The notes beneath the pieces were generated by a model. That model was not told the DNA's origin. It did not search any database and was given only the letters and a program-made list of their open reading frames with translations. The position numbers and the translations under genes are program-made. A stretch of DNA of 64,000 nt from Pseudobacter ginsenosidimutans (GTDB taxonomy: Bacteria > Bacteroidota > Bacteroidia > Chitinophagales > Chitinophagaceae): assembly GCF_007970185.1 (NCBI RefSeq), contig NZ_CP042431.1:2976001-3040000 (forward strand). Direction: 5' to 3'. Positions 1 to 9,676 of this stretch are shown piece after piece (position 1 is the stretch's first letter; every line of letters starts with the position of its first letter).

Positions 1-739
1 TCACTTCAAATACATCTGATATGATTGATTTCGGATTTTCTTCAAAGCTGATACGGAAGAGATGTTCCTTGAACTGTTGTTTCACCTGTTTTACGGTGCC
101 ATCCAGGATCTTTTGTCCTTTGTTCACAAGAATGATATGATCGCAAATCTCTTCCACCTGTTCCATCCGGTGGGTACTGAAGATGATGCTGGCGCCGTTT
201 TTGGCCAGGCGGTAGATCTCGTCCTTGATGAGGTTGGCATTCACAGGATCGAGTCCGGAGAAGGGCTCATCGAGGATAATGAGTTTCGGTTCATGGAGAA
301 CGGTAGTAACAAACTGCAGCTTCTGGCTCATCCCTTTACTGAGGTCTTCCACTTTTTTATTCCACCAGCTCTGCATATCGAAGCGGATGAACCATTCTTT
401 CACTTTCTCTGTGGCAGCGGCCTTGCTCATTCCTTTGAGTTGAGCGAGATACACAGCCTGTTCACCGATCTTCATCTTTTTATACAAACCACGTTCTTCC
501 GGCATATAGCCTGTGAGAAGAATATCAGTCTGTGTGTTGAAAGGTTTTCCGTTGAACAGGATCTCACCCTCGTCTGGGTAGAAGATGCCGGTGATCATTC
601 TGATGAGGGTGGTTTTGCCGGCTCCGTTGGGGCCCAGCAGTCCGAATATGCTACCGGGCGCCAGTGAGAAACTGATATCGTCCACTGCTTTCTGGGTAGC
701 ATAATACTTCCTGAGGTTTTTGACTTCAAGGATGTTCAT
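1..739 (-). CDS. ABC transporter ATP-binding protein, NatA-like (3' end outside window)
   Basis: Cytoplasmic ATPase subunit of an ABC-2 type transporter; it would power an inner-membrane permease that is not in the window. The frame reads from ATG at 739-737 (MNILEVKNLRKYY) to the window edge without a stop, so about 246 residues are visible. Walker A GPNGAGKTT lies at residues 36-44, followed by a variant signature LSKGMSQK, Walker B LIILDEPFSGLD and the H-loop STHRMEQ. The part after the H-loop looks like the start of the DUF4162-type C-terminal extension seen in NatA-like ATPases (family knowledge). It is a different subfamily from the two ABC ATPases at 20.4 and 38.6 kb. Substrate unknown. 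The partner permease would be expected beyond position 1. Confidence 0.9.
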   Translation of the reverse strand, partial: MNILEVKNLRKYYATQKAVDDISFSLAPGSIFGLLGPNGAGKTTLIRMITGIFYPDEGEILFNGKPFNTQTDILLTGYMPEERGLYKKMKIGEQAVYLAQLKGMSKAAATEKVKEWFIRFDMQSWWNKKVEDLSKGMSQKLQFVTTVLHEPKLIILDEPFSGLDPVNANLIKDEIYRLAKNGASIIFSTHRMEQVEEICDHIILVNKGQKILDGTVKQVKQQFKEHLFRISFEENPKSIISDVFEV

Positions 740-854
740 GAATAATGCTTTGGTGAAGTTGAAAAAATAGGGGTTACGTCCCCGGAGGGGTAAAGCAACC
801 ACTCTTTAGTAGCATAAAAGTTAAAATTATTACAAACGGTTCCAAATAAACCTT

Positions 855-2438
855 TCATGAAGGCTGCAGAATGGCATGGATGGCAGCGGCTACGCGCTCA
901 CCGTCCATTGCGGCGCTGACGATGCCTCCGGCATATCCCGCGCCTTCAGCACAGGGGTAAAGATTGGTGATCTGTGGATGCTGCAGGGTTTCTGCATCGC
1001 GTGGGATCCGCACCGGGCTTGATGTCCGGCTTTCGGTGGCTACCACCAGGGCCTCATTGGTGAAGTAACCGCGGGCGCCATGACGGCCTGGCATCTTTTT
1101 ACCAAATTCTTTAAATGCCTGTTTGAGGGAATGATGAACGAAGCCTGGGAGCACATCTTTCAGGGAAGCGGCGTGAAGGCCCGGCAGGTAGGAGCAGTCG
1201 GGCAGTGTAGAAGAGACTTTTCCTTCCACAAAATCGACCATCCTTTGCGCGGGCGCAACCAGTTTTCCGCCACCAGCGTTCCATGCTTTTTGTTCCACGG
1301 CTTGCTGGAAATGCATGGCGGCAAGTGCTCCATATTTATTATACGAACCGAGGTCAGACAATTCCACGGATACCACCATTCCTGAATTGGCGTAAGGATT
1401 ATTTCTTTTGGAGGGAGACCACCCATTTACCACCAGTTCGCCTTCGGCAGTGGCAGCAGGAGCGATGATACCGCCCGGGCACATACAGAAAGAAAAAACA
1501 CCACGTTTATCTACCTGTTGCACCAGACTATATGAAGCAGGCGGCAGGAATTCTCCACGCGAAGGACAATGATATTGCAGTTGATCGATGAGTTGTTGCG
1601 GATGTTCTATGCGCACACCGAGTGCAAATGGTTTTGCTTCAATCAGTATCTTACTATCGTGCAGGAGTTGAAAGATGTCGCGGGCGGAATGTCCGGTTGC
1701 CAGGATCACTGCATCGCCGTGGAACATATCTCCTCTGGCAGTAGTAACAGCTTTGATGATCCCATCTTTTATTTGCAGGCCTGTCACTTTTTGTTCGAAG
1801 AGGAATTGGCCTCCGCAATCGATGATGGCTTCGCGTATTGCGGTGATGATCTGTGGCAGTTTGTTGGTGCCAACGTGAGGGTGTGCTTCGTACAATATCT
1901 TTTCATCTGCGCCGAACTGAACCAGCAGTTGAAGGATGCGGTTGACATCGCCGCGTTTGTTACTTCTCGTGTACAGTTTTCCATCACTGTAGGTGCCTGC
2001 GCCACCTTCTCCGAAGCAATAATTGCTTTCCGGGTTCACGATCCCTTCTTTGTTCATTTGTGCAAGATCTCTTCTTCTTGCCCTCACATCTTTTCCTCTT
2101 TCAAGTATGATGGGTTGAATACCAAGTTCGATAAGTTTCACTGCAGCAAACAATCCTGCTGGTCCGGCGCCAATGATCACCACTTTATTGGCAGAAGCAG
2201 ATACATTGCGTAATGGAATGGTAGCCGGTGTTGCAGGGTGGAAGGGTTCATTCACGAATACATTGATGGTAAGCTGTATCCATGTTTGCTTTCCACGCGC
2301 GTCAATAGAGCGTTTGCGGATTTGGTAGCCTGTGAAGGCATTGGATTGTATACCGAGATGACTGGCAGCATATTGCTGCACGATGTTTGCATTGGCTGCT
2401 TCAGATGGTAGCAGTCTGAGTGTAAATGTTTGTTGCAT
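855..2438 (-). CDS. NAD(P)/FAD-dependent oxidoreductase (COG2509-like)
   Basis: A 527-residue soluble flavoprotein. After an N-terminal domain of about 80 residues there is a Rossmann dinucleotide-binding motif GAGPAG at residues 90-95 followed by an acidic strand end (IILERG). Further on are the FGEGGAGTYSDGKL stretch and, near the C-terminus, CAEGAGYAGGI, both typical of the uncharacterised FAD-dependent dehydrogenase family COG2509. The length is normal for the family. The ATG at 2438 lies just downstream of a Bacteroidetes -7 element, supporting this start. It is transcribed alone, away from dnaA. The physiological substrate is not known, and I infer only a redox role. Confidence 0.9.
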   Translation of the reverse strand: MQQTFTLRLLPSEAANANIVQQYAASHLGIQSNAFTGYQIRKRSIDARGKQTWIQLTINVFVNEPFHPATPATIPLRNVSASANKVVIIGAGPAGLFAAVKLIELGIQPIILERGKDVRARRRDLAQMNKEGIVNPESNYCFGEGGAGTYSDGKLYTRSNKRGDVNRILQLLVQFGADEKILYEAHPHVGTNKLPQIITAIREAIIDCGGQFLFEQKVTGLQIKDGIIKAVTTARGDMFHGDAVILATGHSARDIFQLLHDSKILIEAKPFALGVRIEHPQQLIDQLQYHCPSRGEFLPPASYSLVQQVDKRGVFSFCMCPGGIIAPAATAEGELVVNGWSPSKRNNPYANSGMVVSVELSDLGSYNKYGALAAMHFQQAVEQKAWNAGGGKLVAPAQRMVDFVEGKVSSTLPDCSYLPGLHAASLKDVLPGFVHHSLKQAFKEFGKKMPGRHGARGYFTNEALVVATESRTSSPVRIPRDAETLQHPQITNLYPCAEGAGYAGGIVSAAMDGERVAAAIHAILQPS

Positions 2439-2500
2439 GGTGTCAGGTAGTTAACCTAAAAGACCTTTAATGAATATGGGTATTATTGTACCCGAAGCTG

Positions 2501-2508
2501 CAAAAGTA
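2501..2508 (-). promoter_or_regulatory. Putative sigma-ABfr-type -7 element for the FAD oxidoreductase gene
   Basis: On the minus strand the sequence reads TACTTTTG, matching the Bacteroidetes -7 consensus TAnnTTTG, about 60 bases upstream of the ATG at 2438. A T-rich tract ending in TTTG lies 14 bases further upstream, and another TTTG 24 bases upstream. Neither has the usual 19-21 base spacing, so the -33 element is uncertain. Confidence 0.5.
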
Positions 2509-3014
2509 GTGAATGAGGGCGACAAAAAAACGCAAACACATCATGACGAAAATAATGTCTGTTGTGCAGATTTCTTGACAAATTATATTGAAAAAGTAGA
2601 AGTACGATTGTTCTTTTTCTTTCAGGATGGAGAAGCTTTTAAGGTATAACATTTTTCCATTTAGTGCCTGGAAAAAAGGGAAAAAATTTTTCCGTGGCGG
2701 GTCAAAAAAAAGAGGGGGAAATTGGAGTTCGTTTCAAATTATTTGTATCTTCAATGACATCAGTCATCAGTTATTTTTTTATGAAGAAATGTGCCTTCAG
2801 ATATGAAACGCCTGGTAATTTCTTCATCCAGATTTTCTGCAAAACCACTTGCGAAAAAGATTCCGTTCAGTGGGAGCAAGATATCCGGCCGGAACAGAAG
2901 TATGTAAAGAATGTTTCGCGGTGTTTGCTTAACTATCTCTGCTACCTTACAACAACGAGTGAAGATGCTTCGGTTCAATCAGATCGTATCAAACGGTTTT
3001 TGGCGATGGGTGCT

Positions 3015-3215
3015 GGAATCTTTTCCACATCCTTTTTGATTGTTGACAAAACTTTTTCTGTAAAACAGTGATTAAAATTCCGGCTGATCAGTTATTGCTG
3101 ATCAGCAGACTACATCTGTGTTTATACGAAAAGTAAAGATTAATCTACTGTAGATAAACAATGTAGTAATTCCTAAAAAAACAAGTGAATAAAAAATTTT
3201 TTTATCCACAGGAAA
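3015..3215. other. Candidate oriC / dnaA regulatory region
   Basis: The non-coding stretch between the FAD oxidoreductase and dnaA (2439-3351) is AT-rich and carries DnaA-box-like 9-mers: a perfect TTATCCACA at 3202-3210, TTTTCCACA at 3021-3029 (one mismatch) and TGTAGATAA at 3149-3157 (one mismatch on the opposite strand). AT tracts flank the perfect box at 3171-3255. Position upstream of dnaA and a box cluster are typical of either an origin or dnaA autoregulation. Only three boxes are visible, so origin function is an inference. No protein-coding gene is convincing in 2439-3351. Confidence 0.4.
3083..3106. repeat. Inverted repeat built from two CTGATCAG palindromes
   Basis: GCTGATCA at 3083-3090 and TGATCAGC at 3099-3106 are perfect inverted repeats separated by 8 bases. 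Each arm contains the self-complementary CTGATCAG. It sits within the candidate oriC. It has no T-tract, so it is probably not a terminator; it may be a protein-binding or structural element. Confidence 0.5.
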
Positions 3216-3351
3216 TTTAGATATTCGCACCCCTGCTCAAGTTTTTTTTGATGAATTAAATCAGAGAAAGTCTGAAATCCTGTGAAGAATTTTTGCGGTT
3301 GGCATGATTAAGGCATATTCCTAACTCAACATAAAAACTGCTTGTAGAATA

Positions 3352-4785
3352 ATGGCAAAATCTTTTGACAAAGTTTGGAGCAATTGTTTGGAAATTATCA
3401 AGGACATAGTTGAGTGGCAACATTTCAAAACATGGTTTGAACCTATCAAGCCGGTTGAGTTAAAAGAAAACATTTTGGTAATCCAGGTACCCAGTCAGTT
3501 CTTTTATGAATACCTGGAGGAACATTATGTGAATTTGTTGGCAAAGACTTTGCGTAGAGTGCTTGGGAAAGAGGCCAGGCTGGAGTACCGGATCATGGTT
3601 GATAGTGGTAACCATTCCAACAAACCATTGACGATGGATGTTCCTACACATGGTTACAAAACATTTTCCAGTAATGAAATGGACTTTCCACTCATCATAC
3701 ACAATCCGGTAAAGAATCCGTTCGTCATTCCGGGATTGAAGAAAATGCAGATCGATCCGCAGCTCAATCCTATATATACGTTCGAGAACTTTATTGAAGG
3801 CGATTGCAACCGTGTTGCCCGTCGTGCCGGTAAAACGGTAGCGGAGAAACCAGGAGCCAGCTCCTTCAATCCGCTGGTGATCTATGGTGGTGTAGGATTG
3901 GGTAAGACTCACCTGGCGCAGGCCATCGGTAATGAAACAAAAAGACTTCAACCTAATAAGGTAGTATTATATGTAAGCTCGGAGAAGTTCATCAACCAGT
4001 TCCAGGACCATAGCCGGAACAATGCGATCAACGACTTCATCCATTTCTACCAGCTGATAGATGTGCTCATCATCGATGATGTACAGTTCTTCAACCGTGC
4101 AGAGAAAAGCCAGGATGCTTTCTTCGCTATCTTCAATCACCTCCACCAGAGCGGCAAACAACTGATCCTGACATCAGACAAACCGCCGAAAGACCTGGAA
4201 GGTGTACAGGAGCGACTGCTGAGCCGCTTCCGCTGGGGCCTCAGTGCAGACCTGCAGGTGCCGGATTACGAGACCCGCATCGAGATCCTGGAGCGCAAGA
4301 TGAAGAACGACGGTCTTGAAATGCCTCGCGAGGTGGTAAAATACCTGGCCTATAACGTGAACAACAACGTCCGCGAACTCGAGGGCGCTTTGATCTCATT
4401 ATTGGCACAATCTTCGCTGAATAAGCGGGAAATTGACCTCGATTTGGCAAAAAGAGTACTCCGTAATTTCGTGAAAACCAGCAGCAAAGAAATTACCATC
4501 GAGACGATCCAAAAGATGGTATGTGAGTATTTTGATGTGCCGTATGATAAGCTGTTGCAGAAAACCCGGAAACGGGAGATTGTTCAGGCCCGTCAGATCA
4601 CTATGTACCTGGCGAAGGCATTTACCAAGAATTCATTGAAAACCATCGGTGAACATTTTGGTGGAAGGGACCATACTACGGTTATCCATTCCTGCCAGAC
4701 TGTAAAAGACCTGATGGACACAGATAGTACCTTCCGCGAAAGCGTGATGGAGTTGCAACAGAAAGTGCAACTGGCTGCCATGTAA
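3352..4785 (+). CDS. dnaA: Chromosomal replication initiator protein DnaA
   Basis: AAA+ initiator that binds DnaA boxes and melts oriC. The 477-residue protein has an N-terminal DnaA_N domain (about residues 1-70, KVWSNCLEIIKD), a linker, and the AAA+ core with Walker A GGVGLGKTH from residue 179 and Walker B LIIDDVQFF near residue 240. The C-terminal DNA-binding domain IV carries the family signature GGRDHTTVIHSC near residue 437. Length and domain order are normal. ATG at 3352 gives the expected N-terminus. The gene is single, preceded by DnaA-box-like sites and followed by a strong terminator at 4812-4844. Confidence 0.98.
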   Translation: MAKSFDKVWSNCLEIIKDIVEWQHFKTWFEPIKPVELKENILVIQVPSQFFYEYLEEHYVNLLAKTLRRVLGKEARLEYRIMVDSGNHSNKPLTMDVPTHGYKTFSSNEMDFPLIIHNPVKNPFVIPGLKKMQIDPQLNPIYTFENFIEGDCNRVARRAGKTVAEKPGASSFNPLVIYGGVGLGKTHLAQAIGNETKRLQPNKVVLYVSSEKFINQFQDHSRNNAINDFIHFYQLIDVLIIDDVQFFNRAEKSQDAFFAIFNHLHQSGKQLILTSDKPPKDLEGVQERLLSRFRWGLSADLQVPDYETRIEILERKMKNDGLEMPREVVKYLAYNVNNNVRELEGALISLLAQSSLNKREIDLDLAKRVLRNFVKTSSKEITIETIQKMVCEYFDVPYDKLLQKTRKREIVQARQITMYLAKAFTKNSLKTIGEHFGGRDHTTVIHSCQTVKDLMDTDSTFRESVMELQQKVQLAAM

Positions 4786-4811
4786 ATCTGATAAGATATT
4801 TGTTATATAAT

Positions 4812-4844
4812 AAATCCCGCTCTGATCAGCGGGATTTGTTTTTT
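4812..4844 (+). terminator. Rho-independent terminator of dnaA
   Basis: A perfect 10-bp stem, AAATCCCGCT (4812-4821) with AGCGGGATTT (4828-4837), has a 6-base loop and is followed by a GTTTTTT tract. It starts 27 bases after the dnaA stop codon. Confidence 0.9.
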
Positions 4845-4874
4845 ATAATGCTGAGAATAAAAAGATTAATTGAG

Positions 4875-4905
4875 TTTGGAAATTGAAATTTTCCGCTTAT
4901 TTTTG
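4875..4905 (+). promoter_or_regulatory. Bacteroidetes housekeeping promoter of tRNA-Ser
   Basis: TTTG at 4875-4878, exactly 19 bases, then TATTTTTG at 4898-4905. This matches the Bacteroidetes consensus TTTG-N19-TAnnTTTG. The tRNA begins 27 bases downstream of the -7 element. Confidence 0.85.
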
Positions 4906-4932
4906 CCGTCCATTAAGCGGAATGCTTATTAC

Positions 4933-5023
4933 GGTGAGGTGCCTGAGTGGCCGAAAGGGCCGGTTTGCTAAACCGTTGTACGAGCTTAAACTTGTACCGA
5001 GGGTTCGAATCCCTCCCTCACCG
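4933..5023 (+). tRNA. tRNA-Ser (anticodon GCU)
   Basis: Acceptor stem GGTGAGG (4933-4939) pairs with CCTCACC (5016-5022). The anticodon loop TTGCTAA gives GCT. A long variable arm (GTACGAG pairing with CTTGTAC) is typical of class II serine tRNAs. The T arm is GAGGG-TTCGAAT-CCCTC (4999-5015). The CCA end is not encoded. It decodes AGC/AGU codons. Confidence 0.97.
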
Positions 5024-5024
5024 C

Positions 5025-5066
5025 AAAAAAAGGTTCATAAAACGAAAGTTTTGTGAGCCTTTTTAG
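5025..5066 (+). terminator. Terminator after tRNA-Ser
   Basis: An A-rich arm ending in GGTTCATAAAAC (to 5043), loop GAAA, then GTTTTGTGAGCC followed by a T5 tract (5048-5064), directly after the tRNA 3' end. Confidence 0.8.
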
Positions 5067-5231
5067 TTTTACAAAATTCTCAAATACGCTTCAGGTTGAA
5101 GAGGATGGATCAAGGATCAAGTTGAAAAATTTAGGGTCTATTCTTTCGCCCAAAAAATCCAATAAGAAATACTTGATGCAAAGTTTCAGCGTATTGCCAA
5201 ATAGTAATTATTCAATCCCTGCAACCTAAAC

Positions 5232-5263
5232 AAAAGAAGGGTGCCATTTGACACCCTTCTTTT
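5232..5263 (-). terminator. Terminator of the susC/susD pair at 5.3-9.7 kb
   Basis: A perfect 12-bp inverted repeat, AAAAGAAGGGTG (5232-5243) and CACCCTTCTTTT (5252-5263), lies 31 bases beyond the susD stop. It has T-tracts on both strands, so it could act in both directions. The region 5067-5231 shows nothing else of note. Confidence 0.85.
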
Positions 5264-5294
5264 AGCATGCTATAAAATTGATCTTATTACCTCA

Positions 5295-6689
5295 TCAGTT
5301 ACAAGGATATTTTGAATCCCAATCCACTTCAGACAACAATCGGGGGAACTCAGTCCAAACCTGGTGTTCTGCATTGTCTTTAGGTAATGTACTCAACCGG
5401 TCATAGCGGCGCATATCGAACCAGCGATGTCCTTCCATGAACAGTCCATAGCGGCGTTGGTTCAGCAGTTCATCCAATACGGCATCTGATGTTACGGCAC
5501 CTGCATAATCATTCAGTCCGGCTGCATCCCTTACGATATTCAGAATACGCACTGCTTCATCCAGATCGTTGGACTGCATGGCTGCTTCCGCTTTCATCAG
5601 CAACAACTCTTCATTACGGATGATGCCTACCGGCGAAGAAATTGTTTCAAACATCTGCACTTCATAAGGCATTAGTGGAAATCCTGTTGGAGCCAGCGGA
5701 TTAGTTCTTTGTTTCACTTTTGCTGTACCATCTTTTTTGTTTCTGGGTAAACCAAACACACGTTTATCACCAGCTTCAGCCTCAGGTACAAAATTAACCT
5801 GCACCAGTGTGGTTACATTGGTAGCGTTTTCATTTTGAAAAAATGGATTGGTAGCATCATTGGCTGTTGTAGAATAGGTGAATTTCGGGCCTGCATCCAT
5901 AGAACCAGTCTCATTGATGAAAGACTCGTTCAATGCACTACTCAAGGCTGCCCAGTCTTTCTGGTACATCGCAACACGGGCAGCTACAGCACGGTTGAAT
6001 TTTCCGAATTTTTCCGGAGTTTCAAACCCCGCCCACCCTGCGGTCATAGGAAATGGAAAGGTATTGCTTCCTGTTTTCAACGCCGCATTACCATCTTCCA
6101 CTAATTGTTTAATATAGGCCAATGATTGCTCATAAGTGCTGAAACAACCTGGCTTCAGCATATCGCCGGGCACACGGAGATCAGTGAAGGAAGTACGGAT
6201 ACCCTTGGAGTAAGCCATGTTTGCAGCATTGAGCATAACGTAGGCCTGTACGGTTTTTACAAATCCTTTCACTGCAAGTTTTTCAGCATCGGAAAGTGCA
6301 GAGGACTTCTCTGCAGATTGGTGAAGGATTTCGGCACGGCGGCGGGTTTGACTGGCAGCGCTGTACCAGCCCATCATCAAACCACCCGGATCGATGGGTT
6401 TGCTGCCCTGAAGTTCTTCATGGAAGCGGCTTTCTGTGGAAGCATAATAAACAACTTCTCTGCCAATACAGCCGCTCCAGGTATAATTTGCAGAAAGACC
6501 GTTGCGCATTACAGACTGAACTCCAACTCCAAGCTGATTGATCTGTTCTTTGGTAGCATTGTTCAATACGGTTTCAACAGCCGGATAATTCGGGTCGGTA
6601 ACCAGTTCAGTTTTGGTACAACCTTTCAACAGCAAGCCTGCTGCAAAAAGTGTTGCCAGTGATATGCTGATTTTATTCTTTATTCTCAT
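5295..6689 (-). CDS. RagB/SusD-family outer-membrane lipoprotein
   Basis: Surface-exposed nutrient-binding lipoprotein that caps its SusC partner. The 464-residue protein starts with a lipoprotein signal (LLLKGC, Cys near residue 24). It has the helical TPR-like SusD fold features: a long central region and the C-terminal signature (LNQRRYGLFMEGHRWFDMRRY) typical of RagB/SusD. It starts 14 bases after the upstream susC stop, so the two are co-transcribed. No glycoside hydrolase or peptidase gene follows, so the substrate cannot be deduced. Confidence 0.93.
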   Translation of the reverse strand: MRIKNKISISLATLFAAGLLLKGCTKTELVTDPNYPAVETVLNNATKEQINQLGVGVQSVMRNGLSANYTWSGCIGREVVYYASTESRFHEELQGSKPIDPGGLMMGWYSAASQTRRRAEILHQSAEKSSALSDAEKLAVKGFVKTVQAYVMLNAANMAYSKGIRTSFTDLRVPGDMLKPGCFSTYEQSLAYIKQLVEDGNAALKTGSNTFPFPMTAGWAGFETPEKFGKFNRAVAARVAMYQKDWAALSSALNESFINETGSMDAGPKFTYSTTANDATNPFFQNENATNVTTLVQVNFVPEAEAGDKRVFGLPRNKKDGTAKVKQRTNPLAPTGFPLMPYEVQMFETISSPVGIIRNEELLLMKAEAAMQSNDLDEAVRILNIVRDAAGLNDYAGAVTSDAVLDELLNQRRYGLFMEGHRWFDMRRYDRLSTLPKDNAEHQVWTEFPRLLSEVDWDSKYPCN

Positions 6690-6703
6690 GATAGCAATAG
6701 TGT

Positions 6704-9676
6704 TTAGAATTCAAAATTTAAGTGGAAGAAGAATCGGCGTACAGCTGGGTGTGGTGCCAGGTCAACGCCGGTGGATAAAGCGCCGCCTGCGTTGCTGGTA
6801 TTGAAGTTGGAAGCTTCGGGATCATACCCATAGTAATCAGTGATCAGGAGCAGATTAGATCCTGAGATACCTACACGAACGCGCTCAGGTCCTTTTTTCA
6901 AAATACTCTTCAGCGCAGATTCGGGAATAGTATAATAAAGAGATGCTTCTCTCAGGCGAATGAAGCTGGCATCAAAAATAAAGTTACTGATTACCTCTGC
7001 CTGTCTTTCCCTGCCAATTACATCCTCTTTTCCTGGCTGGCTGTAGTCATGTGTAGTACCACCTTCATCTTTCAGCAATTTGGTAAGCGAGGCATTATGT
7101 CCACCCTGGCTGGTATGCCAGAACATGCCGAACTCGAATCCTTTTCCAAATCGCACTGTGTTTCCCCAGCTCATCTGGAATTTCGGTTGTGACTCTTTGT
7201 AAGGAACAAGCACATTGTTTTCATCAGGACCATACCACAGAGTAGGAGATTGACCCTGCACCAGGCGTTTCCTTCCATAATTACCAAACCCTGAACTACC
7301 AACAAATGCAGGCGGAACATCCAGGCGGGTAATAAGCGATTTGTTAAACCACCATTGAATGTTGGTAGACCATTCGATATCTTTCTTCCTGATGATAGCA
7401 GCATTGAGACCCAATTCAACACCTTTGTTTTCCATATCTCCCACTGGGAAAACTGAAAGGCTGCTAACACCTGTTCCTGCGGACAGTGTGAAGGGGAAAA
7501 GGAAGTCCTGGATCTTCTTTTTATAATAGGTGGCTTCCAGCACAACACGGTTATCAAAAAGACCCAGATCAACACCGAACTCCAGCTCGGTTGCCCTTTC
7601 AGGTTCCAGGCGGCTCAGTCCAAGGGTTACCGGTGCAGCCACACCCAGCTGTCCACCGTAGTTTATCGGAGACATGCGTGAATAAGCTCCGTTGAAAGTG
7701 GGGAATCCGGAAGTTTGTCCATATGCGATACGCGGCTTCAACATCGTTACAGGAGCCACATTCCAGAATGCAAAATTGGTGAGATTAACAGCCAGTGAAG
7801 CTCTGGGGAAATAAAACCATTTGTCGAAATTCAAACCTGCCAATGTGGATTTATCGGCACGTACACCTACACGGCCGATCACTTTATCGTCCCAGTTGAT
7901 ATCCTGGCTGAGGTCAAGCGCTACTACCGCTTCTTTTTCTACCAGGCTTTCAGTAGTCACACGCTGACCTGTGCTGGGGTTACGTTGACCACCGAGCAAT
8001 CCATCACCCTGGATCCAGGAAATATCACGACGCTGATCATCACGTAATACCACAGCGCTGGTAGTGAGATCGATATTCTTTCCAACATTCACATTATATG
8101 CCAATGATGTTTGGAGATAAGTATAAAATATTTTGTTGAGTGAGTAACGTGTGGCTCCTTTCAAACTATTGCCAGACTGGAACTGCATGTCTTCCGGCAT
8201 ATATGCCCTTGGCTCGGAGAGAATAAAATCGATACCGCTTCTGAGTCCGAGCTTCAGGGAAGATCTTTCCTTACGCAGCAGCCATACGTTCATTTCACCT
8301 GAATACAGGAAACGGTTGGTCCTTTCCTTATTCTCTGCCCTGTCTACCACTTCGAAAGGATTTTGACCGGTATTGGGAGACTCAGGATACTTTCCATCTG
8401 CCGTTTTGTTCAGGTTAATGAAATTAGGAATATGGGCAATGGAATAAGCCAGCGCCACACCATTGTTGTCATTACCGGCAAAGCCGCGGCTGGTATTGGT
8501 GTTCAGGTAATTGGTACTTAGTTTCAGATCGATGAAATCAGTAAGCTTATGGTCCAGGTTGAGGCGGATACTGTGACGTTTGTATCCTGTATGTTTCTGG
8601 ATGCCTGTTTCACTTTGCAGTGATCCGGCAATGAGGAACCTGGTTTTATCAGTTCCGCCGGATACAGTGGCATTGGTATTACTGATTAAGCCTGTATTAC
8701 CCCAGATCAGTTTTTCATAGTCCCAGGTTTGTCCGTTGGCGGCACGGAACAATTCCAGTGTTCTATCCTTACTCAACGCATAACTTCCGTTGTCCGCATC
8801 AAAGTTGTTGATCTTTTCCTCAGTCCAGTTTTCTGAGCCCAGCAAATGCAGTGCACGCGCCATACCCAGATCCTGGGAAACGTTGATCCTCGTCTTACCT
8901 GATTTACCGCGGCGGGTAGTGATCACAATCACACCGCCATTGGCGCGTGTTCCATAGGCTGCTGCAGCTGAAGGACCTTTCAGGATATCGATTGATTCGA
9001 TATCACCGGGATTGATATCCGAGATCCTGTTGGGGGCCTGGTCTTCAGATCCCGCATTTGAGCCTACCGCACCGCTGAACGAATTCGTCCCTGCGCCAGA
9101 AGGCAACTGGCTGTTGTTTACGATGATCCCATCGATCACATATAACGGTTCTGAAGAACCGATAACTGTAGATACGCCACGAAGACGGATAGACATACCT
9201 CCACCCGGAGCACCCGTATTGGCTGCAATAACAGCTCCTGATACTTTACCGTTCATGGCGGCATCCAATGTGGGAGGACGTGTGCTACCTGTAAGTTCTT
9301 TGGCACTCAGTCTGGTAACAGCATTTGCTGCGTTACTTCTTTTGATACCGCCTGCCAGTCCGGTAACTACCACCTCACTTAAGTTGATGGCTTCTTCCGA
9401 CAAAATAATGGTGAGGTCCGCAGCAGCAGCAACGGTGCGTGTGGTAAAGCCTACGTAAGAAACTGTAAGCTTGTCTTTTGATGCTACTGTGAGAGTGAAA
9501 GTTCCGTTAGAGGAGGTCTGAATGGAATTTCCGGCTTTATTGGTTACCGTAGCGCCGGAGAGCGGTAAACCATTTTTGTCTGTTACTTTGCCCGTGATTG
9601 CTTCCTGGGCAAACGAAAGGAATGGGAATAGGAGGGCCAGCAGGAGCAGGCTGACCCCTCGAGTCAATTTCATCAT
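6704..9676 (-). CDS. SusC/RagA-family TonB-dependent outer-membrane receptor
   Basis: Energy-dependent outer-membrane importer. The 990-residue protein has an N-terminal signal peptide (LLLLALLFPFLSFAQ), a carboxypeptidase-regulatory-like domain (GKVTDKNGLPLSGATV, about residues 28-100), then EVVVTG and a plug domain (LYVIDGIIV; DIESIDILKGPSAAAAYGTR), then a beta barrel ending in an aromatic residue (HLNFEF). It has no STN domain and no linked sigma/FecR pair, so transenvelope signalling is not expected. Its N-terminus has two Met codons (9676, 9673). It forms an operon with the SusD gene at 5295-6689. Confidence 0.95.
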   Translation of the reverse strand: MMKLTRGVSLLLLALLFPFLSFAQEAITGKVTDKNGLPLSGATVTNKAGNSIQTSSNGTFTLTVASKDKLTVSYVGFTTRTVAAAADLTIILSEEAINLSEVVVTGLAGGIKRSNAANAVTRLSAKELTGSTRPPTLDAAMNGKVSGAVIAANTGAPGGGMSIRLRGVSTVIGSSEPLYVIDGIIVNNSQLPSGAGTNSFSGAVGSNAGSEDQAPNRISDINPGDIESIDILKGPSAAAAYGTRANGGVIVITTRRGKSGKTRINVSQDLGMARALHLLGSENWTEEKINNFDADNGSYALSKDRTLELFRAANGQTWDYEKLIWGNTGLISNTNATVSGGTDKTRFLIAGSLQSETGIQKHTGYKRHSIRLNLDHKLTDFIDLKLSTNYLNTNTSRGFAGNDNNGVALAYSIAHIPNFINLNKTADGKYPESPNTGQNPFEVVDRAENKERTNRFLYSGEMNVWLLRKERSSLKLGLRSGIDFILSEPRAYMPEDMQFQSGNSLKGATRYSLNKIFYTYLQTSLAYNVNVGKNIDLTTSAVVLRDDQRRDISWIQGDGLLGGQRNPSTGQRVTTESLVEKEAVVALDLSQDINWDDKVIGRVGVRADKSTLAGLNFDKWFYFPRASLAVNLTNFAFWNVAPVTMLKPRIAYGQTSGFPTFNGAYSRMSPINYGGQLGVAAPVTLGLSRLEPERATELEFGVDLGLFDNRVVLEATYYKKKIQDFLFPFTLSAGTGVSSLSVFPVGDMENKGVELGLNAAIIRKKDIEWSTNIQWWFNKSLITRLDVPPAFVGSSGFGNYGRKRLVQGQSPTLWYGPDENNVLVPYKESQPKFQMSWGNTVRFGKGFEFGMFWHTSQGGHNASLTKLLKDEGGTTHDYSQPGKEDVIGRERQAEVISNFIFDASFIRLREASLYYTIPESALKSILKKGPERVRVGISGSNLLLITDYYGYDPEASNFNTSNAGGALSTGVDLAPHPAVRRFFFHLNFEF

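Noticed and set aside
2664-3071. 135-codon open frame on the plus strand upstream of dnaA
   Set aside because: Unnatural composition, no domain, overlaps DnaA-box-like sites, and another frame of similar length lies opposite; looks like chance in AT-rich DNA.
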